Origin: a virus
DNA: 28,250 bases
Direction: 5' to 3' (one strand)
Virus record (IMG/VR): IMGVR_UViG_3300047478_000091
Coordinates: 1 to 28,250 of that record
Position 1 is the stretch's first letter, and every line of letters begins with the position of its first letter. A program made the translations under genes and the position numbers. The notes under the pieces are model-generated. The model was given only the letters and a program-made list of their open reading frames with translations. It searched no databases and had not been told where the DNA came from. Below are positions 1 through 7,369 of the stretch, one piece after another.

Positions 1-98
1 CCAATAGGACGCTTATCAAGCTTCTTAATTTCGCGCTCGACAGTATCGGCCCAGTCTTGCGACCCGCCTGGAAGATTATTGTCTGGAAAGATTATCAT
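1..98 (-). CDS. Start of a leftward phage protein (partial, probably tail-associated)
   Basis: Only the first 32 codons are in the window; the gene runs off the left edge. The visible N-terminus reads MIIFPDNNLPGGSQDWADTV and continues into a charged helix. The ATG directly follows a GGAGG, an unusually short spacing, but no other start is available in this frame. It is the next gene after the major capsid gene on the same strand, separated by two terminators. Short N-termini with a 'W-x-x-x-[VI]-E' helix are common in actinophage minor tail or fibre proteins, but that assignment is a guess from position and style. Confidence 0.55.
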   Translation of the reverse strand, partial: MIIFPDNNLPGGSQDWADTVEREIKKLDKRPI

Positions 99-111
99 CC
101 TCCAATTCTAC

Positions 112-154
112 CACAAAAAAGCGCCACCCTGGAGTAAAAACTCAACAGGGTGGC
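112..154 (-). terminator. Rho-independent terminator, leftward
   Basis: On the minus strand a 9-bp stem (123-131 with 146-154) with a further 3 bp inside (132-134 with 141-143) is followed by GC and a run of six T. It lies just ahead of the partial gene at the left edge and downstream of the capsid terminator, so it is the second of two terminators in the same gap. Confidence 0.8.
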
Positions 155-194
155 AGTCGCGAAGGAGGCGCGCGACAATACTATTATAGCAGGT

Positions 195-221
195 AAAAGA
201 AAACCCCCACCGAAGTGGGGG
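195..221 (-). terminator. Rho-independent terminator after the major capsid gene
   Basis: On the minus strand the perfect 7-bp stem CCCCCAC/GTGGGGG closes a TTCG tetraloop and is followed by TTTTCTTTT. It begins about 18 bases past the capsid stop codon, so it should cap the head-gene transcript or lower expression of the next genes. Confidence 0.9.
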
Positions 222-238
222 CTTTCATTGTGAAGCTA

Positions 239-1348
239 TTAGCTAGCGGCACCAGTCGAAGCGATGGTTCCGGTTGGAAGCAAGAAGCCACCAGTAGCAA
301 TGTGACGGATTCTCATCTCGAAGTCGTCGTTGTCGAACGAACCTTCGCGAGCTGGAACCTGGCCACCACCAAGGTATAGACCCGAGTTTGCCTTCACGCG
401 AAGCTCTGGAGCTTCGTGTCCGCGTAGGAAACCAAGAACGATACCTGGGTTGATTGTGTCCGAAGGCACAGGTAGCAAGAACCACATCTTGTCAGCGTTG
501 CTGTTGTTGTAGATCTTCTTAATCCAAGGGTTTACAACGATCTGGATCGAAGAAGCAATTGGGTTACCCGAAACAGTCGAAGTAACAGTGCTTCCCGAAG
601 TGATCTCGTTGCGAACCTGCTGGATAGCAAGGATCTTCTTAGCAGTTAGCTCAAGAGCCTGTGGCACAACAAGCACGAAACGGCTTAGAGGTGTTACAGA
701 GTTACCATTGTAGGTCTGAACGTTTGCTGCGGTGATAGCTGCCTCAAGAGCCTCTAGCGATAGAACTGGGTTGCCCGAAAGCAAGTTCTGGTTACCAGAC
801 TTGAAGTTGTCGGTGTTTAGACCAGAAGCGCCAACAAGCTGCTTCGTAACTTCTTCGTCTTCCTTGCCAGCAGCCTTGCGGGCTAGCTCCAAAGGTAGAC
901 GCTCTAGTAGCGAGATGTTGCCATCGTTAACGATTGATTCCCATGAGAAACGAACGCGCGAACCGGCCTTCTTCACAGAGAACTCAGCCTCTGAGAAAGA
1001 GAACCAACCAGCGGTAGGATACTCGTCGTATTCGCCAACAGTTGGAAGCGAACCATTGCGGAACTTGTCGCCAGCGTTGTCAAGACCTTCGTCTTCGTAA
1101 GCTAGGTTCATGTATTGCTGTGGGCGGAAGTCATCAACAACAAGCTTGGTAGCGAAAGCGTCCCAAACCTTTGGCTGCTCTGCATAGTTTGCAAGCATAA
1201 TCTTGTTGATGGTTGGGGCAAGCTGAACTGGCAGGTCAGAGGTAGAGATACCTTCCTGTAGCTTTAGCTTGTCCATGCGGTCACCGCGTAGAGCACCTTC
1301 GAGGAGCTTTGCGGCTTCAACCTGGCGGGTTGTAATGTTTTCAGTCAT
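239..1348 (-). CDS. Major capsid protein (HK97-type fold)
   Basis: 369 residues. It forms the icosahedral shell. The assignment rests on length, on position directly after portal, protease-scaffold and decoration genes, and on sequence character: a helical N-terminal arm, then an alternating Glu/Phe-rich strand region (residues about 100-135, the E-loop/P-domain zone), the helix 'LPLELARKAAGKEDEEV' typical of the spine helix of HK97-type capsids, and a C-terminal half with 'VVPQALELTAKKIL' and 'ADKMWFLLP...GFLRGHEAPELRVKA', a pattern common in actinophage capsids. There is no delta domain ahead of it, in keeping with a separate scaffold. A weak AAGGATAGG sits about 6 bases ahead of the ATG. 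Two terminators follow it. Confidence 0.85.
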   Translation of the reverse strand: MTENITTRQVEAAKLLEGALRGDRMDKLKLQEGISTSDLPVQLAPTINKIMLANYAEQPKVWDAFATKLVVDDFRPQQYMNLAYEDEGLDNAGDKFRNGSLPTVGEYDEYPTAGWFSFSEAEFSVKKAGSRVRFSWESIVNDGNISLLERLPLELARKAAGKEDEEVTKQLVGASGLNTDNFKSGNQNLLSGNPVLSLEALEAAITAANVQTYNGNSVTPLSRFVLVVPQALELTAKKILAIQQVRNEITSGSTVTSTVSGNPIASSIQIVVNPWIKKIYNNSNADKMWFLLPVPSDTINPGIVLGFLRGHEAPELRVKANSGLYLGGGQVPAREGSFDNDDFEMRIRHIATGGFLLPTGTIASTGAAS

Positions 1349-1360
1349 TTTTACCTATCC

Positions 1361-1687
1361 TTAGTTCTGGTGTAGGCGAACGACTACATAGCCGGTGCCT
1401 GCCTTGATAGCGTGACCAATAAGCTTGTTGCTTGTGCTGGTAGTGGTAACAACGCCTGCGCTGCTAACATATACCTTTGCACCAACAGAAATTGTGTCTT
1501 CGGTTTCTAGTTTGAATGCGCCAGTAAGCTTAAGGGTAGCGTAAGTGTTGCCATCCTCGCCTTCTTTTGCGTCGTGCTCGGCAATACCAACAATCTGACC
1601 AACCTGAACTAGATCTCCCGAAACAACGGTGTCTGCTACAGGAAAGACCAGGCTATTAGCTACTGCATAAATCTCGTTAAGAGCCAT
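1361..1687 (-). CDS. DUF2190-like capsid decoration protein
   Basis: 108 residues, all-beta in character, starting MALNEIYAVANSLVFPVA. The order 'VxSGDxVxVGxIxGIAExD' followed by 'KLTGAFKLETEDTISVGAKVYVS...LIGHAIKAG' is the usual layout of DUF2190 (Pfam PF10934 group) proteins, small trimeric proteins that sit on the capsid surface. It lies between the protease-scaffold and capsid genes, where such decoration proteins normally are. The start has an AAAGG about 8 bases upstream. Function is inferred from family and position. Confidence 0.7.
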   Translation of the reverse strand: MALNEIYAVANSLVFPVADTVVSGDLVQVGQIVGIAEHDAKEGEDGNTYATLKLTGAFKLETEDTISVGAKVYVSSAGVVTTTSTSNKLIGHAIKAGTGYVVVRLHQN

Positions 1688-1700
1688 GATTTACCTTTCT

Positions 1701-2123
1701 TTACTTACCAAGCATACGAGAAACAACGCTGTCGAAGTCCTCTGCTAGGGTTGTGGTTGACTTTGCAGCCGACTCGTGGACAACGCCAGCGGTCTCGGTA
1801 GCAACAGGGGTGATAGCTTCTGTCAACGAAGCAGCGTAAGCCTTTTCGCTTTCAAGTAGCTCGTCAAGTGACTTGACGTTGGTCTCAACGCTAAGAGCCT
1901 CAGCTACACGCTGAAGGGCAATCTTAGGTAGACCTGATTCGTTGAACTTCTCTGCAATGTCTAGTGCGCTAAGAGCAGGAACTTCCTGGCCCTCTTCGCT
2001 CTCGACAGGCTTTGCAGCTTCTACCAACACCGAGACAGACTCGACTACAGGTAGTAGTGCCTCAACGAAGGCAGTTTTGAGGTCAGCAATTGCTGCATCA
2101 AATTCTTCCTTAGTAATGGACAT
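1701..2123 (-). CDS. Scaffold protein from an internal in-frame start of the protease gene
   Basis: Within the protease gene codon 179 is an ATG (MSITKEEFDAAIADLKTAF...) placed exactly at the border between protease and scaffold parts. On the coding strand it is preceded by GGAAGGAAATGGT, a reasonable ribosome binding site. This would give a 140-residue acidic, helical scaffold, the arrangement known from lambda C/Nu3. The start and site are visible; its use is inferred. Confidence 0.45.
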   Translation of the reverse strand: MSITKEEFDAAIADLKTAFVEALLPVVESVSVLVEAAKPVESEEGQEVPALSALDIAEKFNESGLPKIALQRVAEALSVETNVKSLDELLESEKAYAASLTEAITPVATETAGVVHESAAKSTTTLAEDFDSVVSRMLGK

Positions 2124-2657
2124 ACCATTTCCTTCCGTTAGTGATTCGGTAACTTCTGTTAACGATTCTCTTGTGTAACTTTCGAGGAGAGTAAGAAACT
2201 TACCCCCAGCTCCGGCTACGGTGACAACATCGACGCTAGTCAAAGGATCTTCAATCAGCGACTCGACGATAGGGCCTTGTCGACCCTCTGCTTCTCCAAG
2301 CTTGGCATCGCCAAAAGCGTGGATCGACAAACCTACATCTCCAGCCATCTCACGGATAACCGGAGCGTAACTAGAGTAAAATTCAATATCTGCAAAAAGA
2401 GCATTCTCTTTAAAAACTGCATCGCTTACAAGTTTACCAGCAAGCTTCTGCACATCACGCTCAGGGCGGTCATTTAACCCAGGGTGATTCATGAAAACTT
2501 TTGTGCCAGCTTTAAAAACAGATGGTCCATCCGCTTCTAGCACAGACGCAGGGTAATAACCTGAAGAACCCCAGCCTGCCTCAATGATCTTGACGTGCCA
2601 TTTCTTCTTGGTTTCACTGGCCTCGAAGCCAAGTGATTCACTAAGCTTAACGGTCAT
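1701..2657 (-). CDS. Capsid maturation protease with C-terminal scaffold domain
   Basis: 318 residues. The N-terminal part (about 15-160) looks like a prohead serine protease: His58 in 'VFMNHPG', Ser111 in 'GLSIHAFG' and an acidic residue near 'SVDVVTVAG' (Asp143) are candidate catalytic residues. The C-terminal part from residue 179 is Ala/Glu/Val-rich and predicted helical, as expected for a scaffold that is digested after assembly. It lies between portal and capsid genes. The ATG is preceded by GGAG at 5 bases. A second start inside the gene probably yields the free scaffold (separate entry). Confidence 0.8.
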   Translation of the reverse strand: MTVKLSESLGFEASETKKKWHVKIIEAGWGSSGYYPASVLEADGPSVFKAGTKVFMNHPGLNDRPERDVQKLAGKLVSDAVFKENALFADIEFYSSYAPVIREMAGDVGLSIHAFGDAKLGEAEGRQGPIVESLIEDPLTSVDVVTVAGAGGKFLTLLESYTRESLTEVTESLTEGNGMSITKEEFDAAIADLKTAFVEALLPVVESVSVLVEAAKPVESEEGQEVPALSALDIAEKFNESGLPKIALQRVAEALSVETNVKSLDELLESEKAYAASLTEAITPVATETAGVVHESAAKSTTTLAEDFDSVVSRMLGK

Positions 2658-2712
2658 AAAAACTCCAATACATAAAATGTTTTTCTATATGTAATGATAC
2701 CATACTCTTTTT

Positions 2713-4125
2713 TTATGCGGTTGGGTTGCCGTCCATATCGCGGAGTGTGTTATCGCTGTTAGACATTTTACCAACAGCACCAGACTGGCCTTGACCAGAA
2801 GAAGCCGGAGTATTGTTGTCGCCAGAAGAATCTTGCTGGCTGTTAGCGTTAGCTTCAAGACCATCAAGCTTAGACTGAGCCATTGGCGAAATACCCTTGT
2901 GCTGTGGCACAACATCCAACTCGTCCAAAACAGCAGAACGGTATTCGTCTTCCCAAAGGGCCCCAGCCTCATAAGCCAACGAAATCGCTTGGATCTGACG
3001 GTAAGTAGCTTCCTGCTCCATCTTAGGCCATTTCACACCAGACTTAGCACTAGCACCAAAGAACTTCAACACGCGACCAAACAACTGCTCCCAAATCTTT
3101 TGACGAGCCTGCATAGCCTTAATGGTTGGAACATCCAAAGTCTGTGCAGTTCCGTAAGCACCAGACGAACCAGGATCCGACATAAGCGTAACAACAGAAA
3201 CCTCCAAAGCAGAAGCCACCATAGCAGCCAAAGCGCGACCACTACCCAAGTCGACACTGTTAGAACGAGGCAAAGCATTCAACTCCATGTCCGAACCAGT
3301 AATAGCCATCGAACCAGCAGCCTGTGGCGTAGCAATCGAAGCGGCAGCTTGTGTCGCACCGTTACGGCTCTTAGCTTTCAACTGCCAAGCAAACATAGCC
3401 AACGACTTTAGAATGCGAGAACCATCCTTCAAATACTCGTTATAAGCGTGAGCCCAAGGATAAGCAGAGATAGCGTCAGGCACACCCCAAATAGTTCCAG
3501 CGCGTTTGTTAACCGCAGAAGTAAACATTACCTTAGTAGGGTCAACCGGCACACCCTCAATCGAAGAAGGGAAACGACCCATAGGAGTGTAAAGGTCAGA
3601 AGGATACCAAGCCGAAACCTGAACAGGTTTGCCACCATTCTCAGGGTGACGAGTCCAAGAACGCTTGTAATAGCGCACAAACTCCATGTCATCAGGGTCT
3701 GTAACCCAGCCAGTGATCTCGTTAAACGGAATGCGCTGAAGGTTTTTGTTGCTCATGTTACCTAGAATAAAAAACTGTCCAGCAGTAAAATGTGAGTGCT
3801 CATTAATCGCCATCGCCTGCGAACTGAACAAAACAGCCTGATTTTGAGGAGACTCAATAAGTTCCTTAACACGAGCCGAAATGTTATCAAATTCGACCCC
3901 CTTACCAAAAACATAGCTTGTGCGAAGGCCCAAACCGCGCTTTAACAGCGGGTTACCATCCACACGCTCAGACAGCTCTTTAGCGATATCGTGCAACGCA
4001 CCAAGGCTAAAAGCGTCTAATTCAGTGGCAAGTTCACCCAAAGGCGTCCAACCCTGGTCATCAAGAGCCAAAATAGCTCGTGCCATGTCGTTGTAAGACT
4101 CGTCAAAAAGGTCCGGATTTGTCAA
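2713..4125 (-). CDS. Portal protein
   Basis: About 470 residues. It forms the dodecameric ring at the capsid vertex through which DNA is pumped. The call rests on position between large terminase and protease and on features of actinophage portals: an N-terminal 'LLKRGLGLRTSYVFGKG' segment, 'FILGNMSNKNLQRIPFNEITGWVTDPDD', a central 'SAVNKRAGTIWGVPDAISAYPWAHAYNEYLKD' region, and 'KFFGASAKSGVKWP'. The C-terminal about 50 residues are Ser/Asn/Gln-rich and low-complexity. I place the start at a TTG (MTNPDLF) because GGAG sits 6 bases before it; a TTG four codons upstream overlaps that site and is less likely. Confidence 0.85.
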   Translation of the reverse strand: MTNPDLFDESYNDMARAILALDDQGWTPLGELATELDAFSLGALHDIAKELSERVDGNPLLKRGLGLRTSYVFGKGVEFDNISARVKELIESPQNQAVLFSSQAMAINEHSHFTAGQFFILGNMSNKNLQRIPFNEITGWVTDPDDMEFVRYYKRSWTRHPENGGKPVQVSAWYPSDLYTPMGRFPSSIEGVPVDPTKVMFTSAVNKRAGTIWGVPDAISAYPWAHAYNEYLKDGSRILKSLAMFAWQLKAKSRNGATQAAASIATPQAAGSMAITGSDMELNALPRSNSVDLGSGRALAAMVASALEVSVVTLMSDPGSSGAYGTAQTLDVPTIKAMQARQKIWEQLFGRVLKFFGASAKSGVKWPKMEQEATYRQIQAISLAYEAGALWEDEYRSAVLDELDVVPQHKGISPMAQSKLDGLEANANSQQDSSGDNNTPASSGQGQSGAVGKMSNSDNTLRDMDGNPTA

Positions 4126-4161
4126 AATAAGCTCCAAAAAGTTAAAATATCTACTATTATT

Positions 4162-5673
4162 CTACCACGTCCACGAGTTGTAGAAAGGAAAACGCGAATC
4201 CATCATGTCAGCATCCATCAAAACCCTGTCACCAGGGCGAGAATTAGCAAACGGCGAACCCAAAAGCTTAGACATATCCAACGCCGCATACATGGCAGAG
4301 TCCAAACGGTCAGGAGACTTCATACCCCTAGAGCGCATGTCATCCTTAGATTCTATCTGAATCGAACCCTTAGCACTAAACTTGTATTTAATGCCCATCA
4401 TCTCGTCCAACAAGTCCTTGTCATCCAAATCCAAATCGATCCTGCCCATAATCATGCCCTCACGCAAAGAATCATAACCAGCGGCACGGGCATTCAGCCA
4501 ACGAGTGTTATCAGGTGAAGCCGCCGAACCAATAATGCTAATAACAATATATTTGTTATCACACATAGTCGCCAACATATCCACAACCGGCGCACCCAAA
4601 CCGGTAGCATCCACACGAACCTCAGTCGCACCCAAAGCCACAGCAGCCTCGTGGACGCGGTTAGCCGACTCAACAGCGTTAGCTTTGTTCCATGTCGCAT
4701 AATGGCGCAGAAGGCCCCCTCTGTTCGTGTAAATCACCGAATCGTCATCACCGAAGCGCGCCAAGTCCACACCCAACACAACCGGAATGTTCATATCCTC
4801 TTCGATCTCCAAATCCACAGCCTTATCAATAGCCTGCTGACTAAAAAACGTGGTGTCATCCTCTTCAGGGAACTCAGCCAAAATTTTAGAACGGTAACGA
4901 GCCGAATCCTCACCCCACGCAATTTTTTGACGATCCACCCACGTCGGTTGAATCAACAACGGCGTCAAATTCTCTGGAACTTTTTCCCCAGTAAAATTCG
5001 GTGTATCAAACGCAGAAATCTGAATTTTATTCCAAGTCTCGTCCTCACGGAAAATGCGGTGAAACTCTGTGCCACGACGGTCCGGGTTACCAATCGCTAA
5101 AACACGCGAGTCAGCAGTAGTAGTAACAGCTTCAGCAGCAGTATACAAATCAGTAGGGATACCTCCAGCTTCATCAAGAACCACCATAACGTATCGACGG
5201 TGAATACCCTGGAAGGCAGAAACAATATCGGTGTCAGCAGGACGACGACCAAAACCAACCAAAGTTCCATACTCATCGTCCAACTTCCATTCCTCAGACT
5301 GGTTAATGTGCCCAGGCAAATTAAACCCACGCAAAGCCGCAGCCTTATGGTTATCCTTCAACTCACGAAACAAAACACGCGCAATCTGAGGATACGTCGG
5401 AGCCGAAGCAATCAACGCCACCTCATACGGATCATGCACCGAAACCCACCAAGCACCAGCCATACCCGCAATAGCAGACTTGCCAGCACCATTACAAGAC
5501 ACAACAGCAGTGTGCGTATTGTCAACAAGGGAACGCATAATATCAGCCTGCTTAGACCACACATGCTTACCCAACACATCCGCGCACCAAGCCACAGGAT
5601 CCGTCAAATACAAAGAATTCTTAGAACGGCGCTGAATATCAGCAACCACCCCATCAATCACACCATCAATCAT
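4162..5673 (-). CDS. terL: Large terminase subunit (ATPase and nuclease)
   Basis: 503 residues. It translocates DNA into the prohead and cuts it. ATPase domain: Walker A SCNGAGKS (59-66), Walker B VVLDEA (164-169), coupling motif 'VLAIGNP' (191-197). Nuclease domain (RNase H-like): 'VVLGVDLARFGDDDS' with Asp303, 'VRVDATG' with Asp355, and 'RLDSAMYA' with Asp458, matching the expected acidic triad. The ATG lies inside the last codons of the small terminase gene (8-nt overlap), so the two are probably translationally coupled. Full length for the family. Confidence 0.95.
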   Translation of the reverse strand: MIDGVIDGVVADIQRRSKNSLYLTDPVAWCADVLGKHVWSKQADIMRSLVDNTHTAVVSCNGAGKSAIAGMAGAWWVSVHDPYEVALIASAPTYPQIARVLFRELKDNHKAAALRGFNLPGHINQSEEWKLDDEYGTLVGFGRRPADTDIVSAFQGIHRRYVMVVLDEAGGIPTDLYTAAEAVTTTADSRVLAIGNPDRRGTEFHRIFREDETWNKIQISAFDTPNFTGEKVPENLTPLLIQPTWVDRQKIAWGEDSARYRSKILAEFPEEDDTTFFSQQAIDKAVDLEIEEDMNIPVVLGVDLARFGDDDSVIYTNRGGLLRHYATWNKANAVESANRVHEAAVALGATEVRVDATGLGAPVVDMLATMCDNKYIVISIIGSAASPDNTRWLNARAAGYDSLREGMIMGRIDLDLDDKDLLDEMMGIKYKFSAKGSIQIESKDDMRSRGMKSPDRLDSAMYAALDMSKLLGSPFANSRPGDRVLMDADMMDSRFPFYNSWTW

Positions 5674-6169
5674 CTTCAGCCATCAACTCATGCTTAGCCA
5701 ACAAAAGCCCCTCACCAACAAGCGCATCCAACTTATCCGAATCAACATCCGGATACTGCTCCTTCAACTGCCTCTTAGCAAACCCCAAAGCCGAATCCAT
5801 AGCCCTTAGCAAGATACCCTGCTGAAACTCAGACAAACGCAACACCTGCTCATCCAACTGTGCCTTCTGCGAATCCAAACGCCGACCCAACTCAGTCAAC
5901 GTCTGCAACAACAACCTAGCACTCGTCGGATCCTTAAACTCAATCGCATTCTGCTGCAACGAATTCTTCAACTCATTCAACTCATGCACCAACAACTGCC
6001 TCTGCTCAACCTCAGACCACACATCCCTTCTAGCAAGGATGTTCTTCACATGCACAACAGCCTGCGCAGCCGGAATACCCGTCAAACGCTCAATCTCCTC
6101 ACCAGACTTACCCGAAGCCGCAGCCCGCAACAAAGTCTCGTCAAGTAAACTAATCTCGCCTCTAGCCAT
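5666..6169 (-). CDS. Probable small terminase subunit
   Basis: 167 residues, almost all helical. The N-terminus has a helix-turn-helix-like stretch ('SGEEIERLTGIPAAQAVVHVKNIL', residues about 20-45) followed by a long Gln/Leu/Glu-rich helical segment suited to oligomerisation. It sits immediately upstream of terL with an 8-nt overlap. No signature residue makes the call certain; position and the HTH-plus-coiled-coil layout carry it. Confidence 0.65.
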   Translation of the reverse strand: MARGEISLLDETLLRAAASGKSGEEIERLTGIPAAQAVVHVKNILARRDVWSEVEQRQLLVHELNELKNSLQQNAIEFKDPTSARLLLQTLTELGRRLDSQKAQLDEQVLRLSEFQQGILLRAMDSALGFAKRQLKEQYPDVDSDKLDALVGEGLLLAKHELMAEDD

Positions 6170-6172
6170 CTT

Positions 6173-6322
6173 CTACTTCTCTAACAACTTATCCAGCTTC
6201 TCATGCAAAAGCTTAACCTCATTAAACACAATAAACACCATCTCCGCCAACTCATTCAAATCAACAGCATCCTCAGACGTCTCCTCAACATCCTCAGCAT
6301 CATCAGTAATTCCTCTAGACAC
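6173..6322 (-). CDS. Small acidic protein of unknown function
   Basis: 49 residues from a GTG start with a textbook AGGAGG 7 bases upstream. The first 22 residues are strongly acidic (MSRGITDDAEDVEETSEDAV), the rest is one amphipathic Leu/Lys helix ending LLEK. It ends just ahead of the small terminase start and overlaps the preceding basic gene by 8 nt. The acid/base pairing of the two neighbours is noted as a finding. Function unknown. Confidence 0.65.
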   Translation of the reverse strand: MSRGITDDAEDVEETSEDAVDLNELAEMVFIVFNEVKLLHEKLDKLLEK

Positions 6323-6446
6323 GATTAAACCTCCTGGCCTTCCTCTGGTTTTTATTTTTCTTACGACGCGAAATTTTTTCCGGCTTAGAAACCGAAGACG
6401 GATAAATCTCAGCTGAAGTTTTAACCTGATTCAAAGTTAAAAGCAT
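6315..6446 (-). CDS. Very basic small protein of unknown function
   Basis: 43 residues from an ATG. The C-terminal half is dominated by Lys/Arg (KISRRKKNKNQRKARRFNRV), which suggests nucleic-acid contact. No clear ribosome binding site is present upstream. It is the first of three short-spaced or overlapping genes leading into terL. Real-gene evidence is the overlap with the well-marked next gene and absence of alternatives; function unknown. Confidence 0.45.
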   Translation of the reverse strand: MLLTLNQVKTSAEIYPSSVSKPEKISRRKKNKNQRKARRFNRV

Positions 6447-6460
6447 CCGCTGAGACTGAG

Positions 6461-6670
6461 TTAACCCAACCACTCCAACTCCTCATTCAAACACTGCACA
6501 GCCACCTGCACCAAAGACCAAAACGGAACATCCGCCGTAGCCTCAAAAAACACAACATGCTCATCATTAAAAGTCGCCACATAAACAATCGACTCATCAC
6601 CCTCATCATAAGCGGCAAGGTGAAGAGAGATCGGCTCATCCGACCAAGTAGCATCAATAAAAATATTCAT
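6461..6670 (-). CDS. Small acidic protein of unknown function
   Basis: 69 residues from the second ATG (MNIFIDATWSDE), chosen because AGGA lies 8 bases before it; a start two codons upstream is possible. Predicted mixed alpha/beta, ending in the helix 'SLVQVAVQCLNEELEWLG'. It is the first gene of the packaging/head transcript after the terminator at 6844-6888. No family recognised. Confidence 0.55.
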   Translation of the reverse strand: MNIFIDATWSDEPISLHLAAYDEGDESIVYVATFNDEHVVFFEATADVPFWSLVQVAVQCLNEELEWLG

Positions 6671-6908
6671 ACACACATCCTACCACACCATTTTCACAAA
6701 ACAGCTTCCGATACGCATGTGGGGGGAGAACACTACCTTATTTATCTTTTCGGCTAATAAATTGAAGTCTTTGATACCACACTGGAGGGCTGGCGGATGC
6801 GAGCGTCGCTGGCGGCGTGAGTAGACGACAATTGGCCGAATTAGGAAAAGGCCGATAACCGAAGGGGGAGTTCGATTACCGGCTTTCCTGTCTAGCGTGA
6901 AGGGGGGG
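6671..6908 (-). promoter_or_regulatory. Gap upstream of the packaging genes: late promoter / packaging-site candidate
   Basis: About 240 bases without a gene. It holds the terminator hairpin at 6844-6888, a GCTGGCGG direct repeat (near 6789 and 6809) in a GC-rich patch, a G6 run near 6721-6726 and an AT-rich stretch (6737-6765). Being directly ahead of the terminase genes it could carry the late promoter and the cos/pac site. I see no convincing -35/-10 pair or known cos sequence. Confidence 0.3.
6844..6888 (-). terminator. Leftward terminator hairpin closing the 12.7-6.9 kb block
   Basis: 6844-6863 pairs imperfectly with 6871-6888 over some 16 bp (two mismatches and a bulge). On the minus strand the stem ends in CCTTTTCC. 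It lies 20 bases past the stop of the small membrane-protein gene and ahead of the packaging genes. Confidence 0.6.
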
Positions 6909-7124
6909 TTACGCTAGAAACTTGCGAACAGCGTGGGCTGTTGCGGCGATTGTGGTGAGTAGCATGATTGTTAGGCTTGCGGTGAAGAACATGTTTCCGT
7001 GTTCTAACGCTTTGGCTATGCTGGTTTCGCCGTCTTGTAGTTGGCGGGCTATGCTGTCGTTGTTGGCTTGAACGAACCATGCGAGCGTGAGTGTGGTTGT
7101 CCACATTAGGATTAGCGTTTTCAT
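6909..7124 (-). CDS. Small membrane protein
   Basis: 71 residues with two hydrophobic segments: residues about 3-19 (LILMWTTTLTLAWFVQA) and about 45-65 (MFFTASLTIMLLTTIAATAHA), joined by a polar loop with 'DSIARQLQDGETSIAKALEHG'. The layout would suit a small holin or other inner-membrane protein, but there is no lysin next to it, so I do not call it a holin. It closes the leftward accessory block; a terminator follows. Confidence 0.55.
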   Translation of the reverse strand: MKTLILMWTTTLTLAWFVQANNDSIARQLQDGETSIAKALEHGNMFFTASLTIMLLTTIAATAHAVRKFLA

Positions 7125-7125
7125 T

Positions 7126-7296
7126 TTACGCCTTTCTGCTTAGTGCTAGTTGTCCGATTGGGCTTTCGATTTCTGCCCAGTGTCCGCTTGCGTTACATTT
7201 GATACATGCTTGGTTCTCTGGTAGTTCGTTGTAGGTGGTTGAACACCATACGCAAATGATAGTTTCGATACACTTGGTTCCGTTTAGTTCACACAT
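7126..7296 (-). CDS. Small zinc-ribbon-like protein
   Basis: 56 residues. Cysteines fall as CVWC near residues 14-17 and CIKC near 31-34, the usual pair of knuckles of a zinc ribbon, with two more cysteines at positions 2 and 9. The stop lies just before the ATG of the membrane protein gene. Only a weak AGAAAG precedes the start. Function unknown; a zinc-binding structural or regulatory role is inferred from the cysteines. Confidence 0.6.
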   Translation of the reverse strand: MCELNGTKCIETIICVWCSTTYNELPENQACIKCNASGHWAEIESPIGQLALSRKA

Positions 7297-7328
7297 GTTT
7301 TTATCTTTCTACTATTTTTTACAAGAGG

Positions 7329-7357
7329 TAATCCCCCCTTGCGTCAAGGGGGGCTTA
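7329..7357. terminator. Strong G/C-run hairpin between two leftward genes
   Basis: GTAA-T-CCCCCCTT pairs with AAGGGGGG-C-TTAC around a GCGTC loop (12 pairs, one mismatch). It has no T run on either strand, so it may be a processing or stabilising 3' end hairpin rather than a classic terminator. It follows the stop of the DUF669-like gene by 12 bases. Confidence 0.5.
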
Positions 7358-7369
7358 CACTCATACGGG

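Noticed and set aside
2791-3411. Rightward open frame of about 206 codons inside the portal gene
   Set aside because: Antisense to a clear portal gene, Arg/Ser/Leu-rich as expected from reverse reading, and no ribosome site.
6909-7124. Calling the small two-span membrane protein a holin
   Set aside because: No endolysin neighbour and no diagnostic dual start; the evidence stops at 'membrane protein'.
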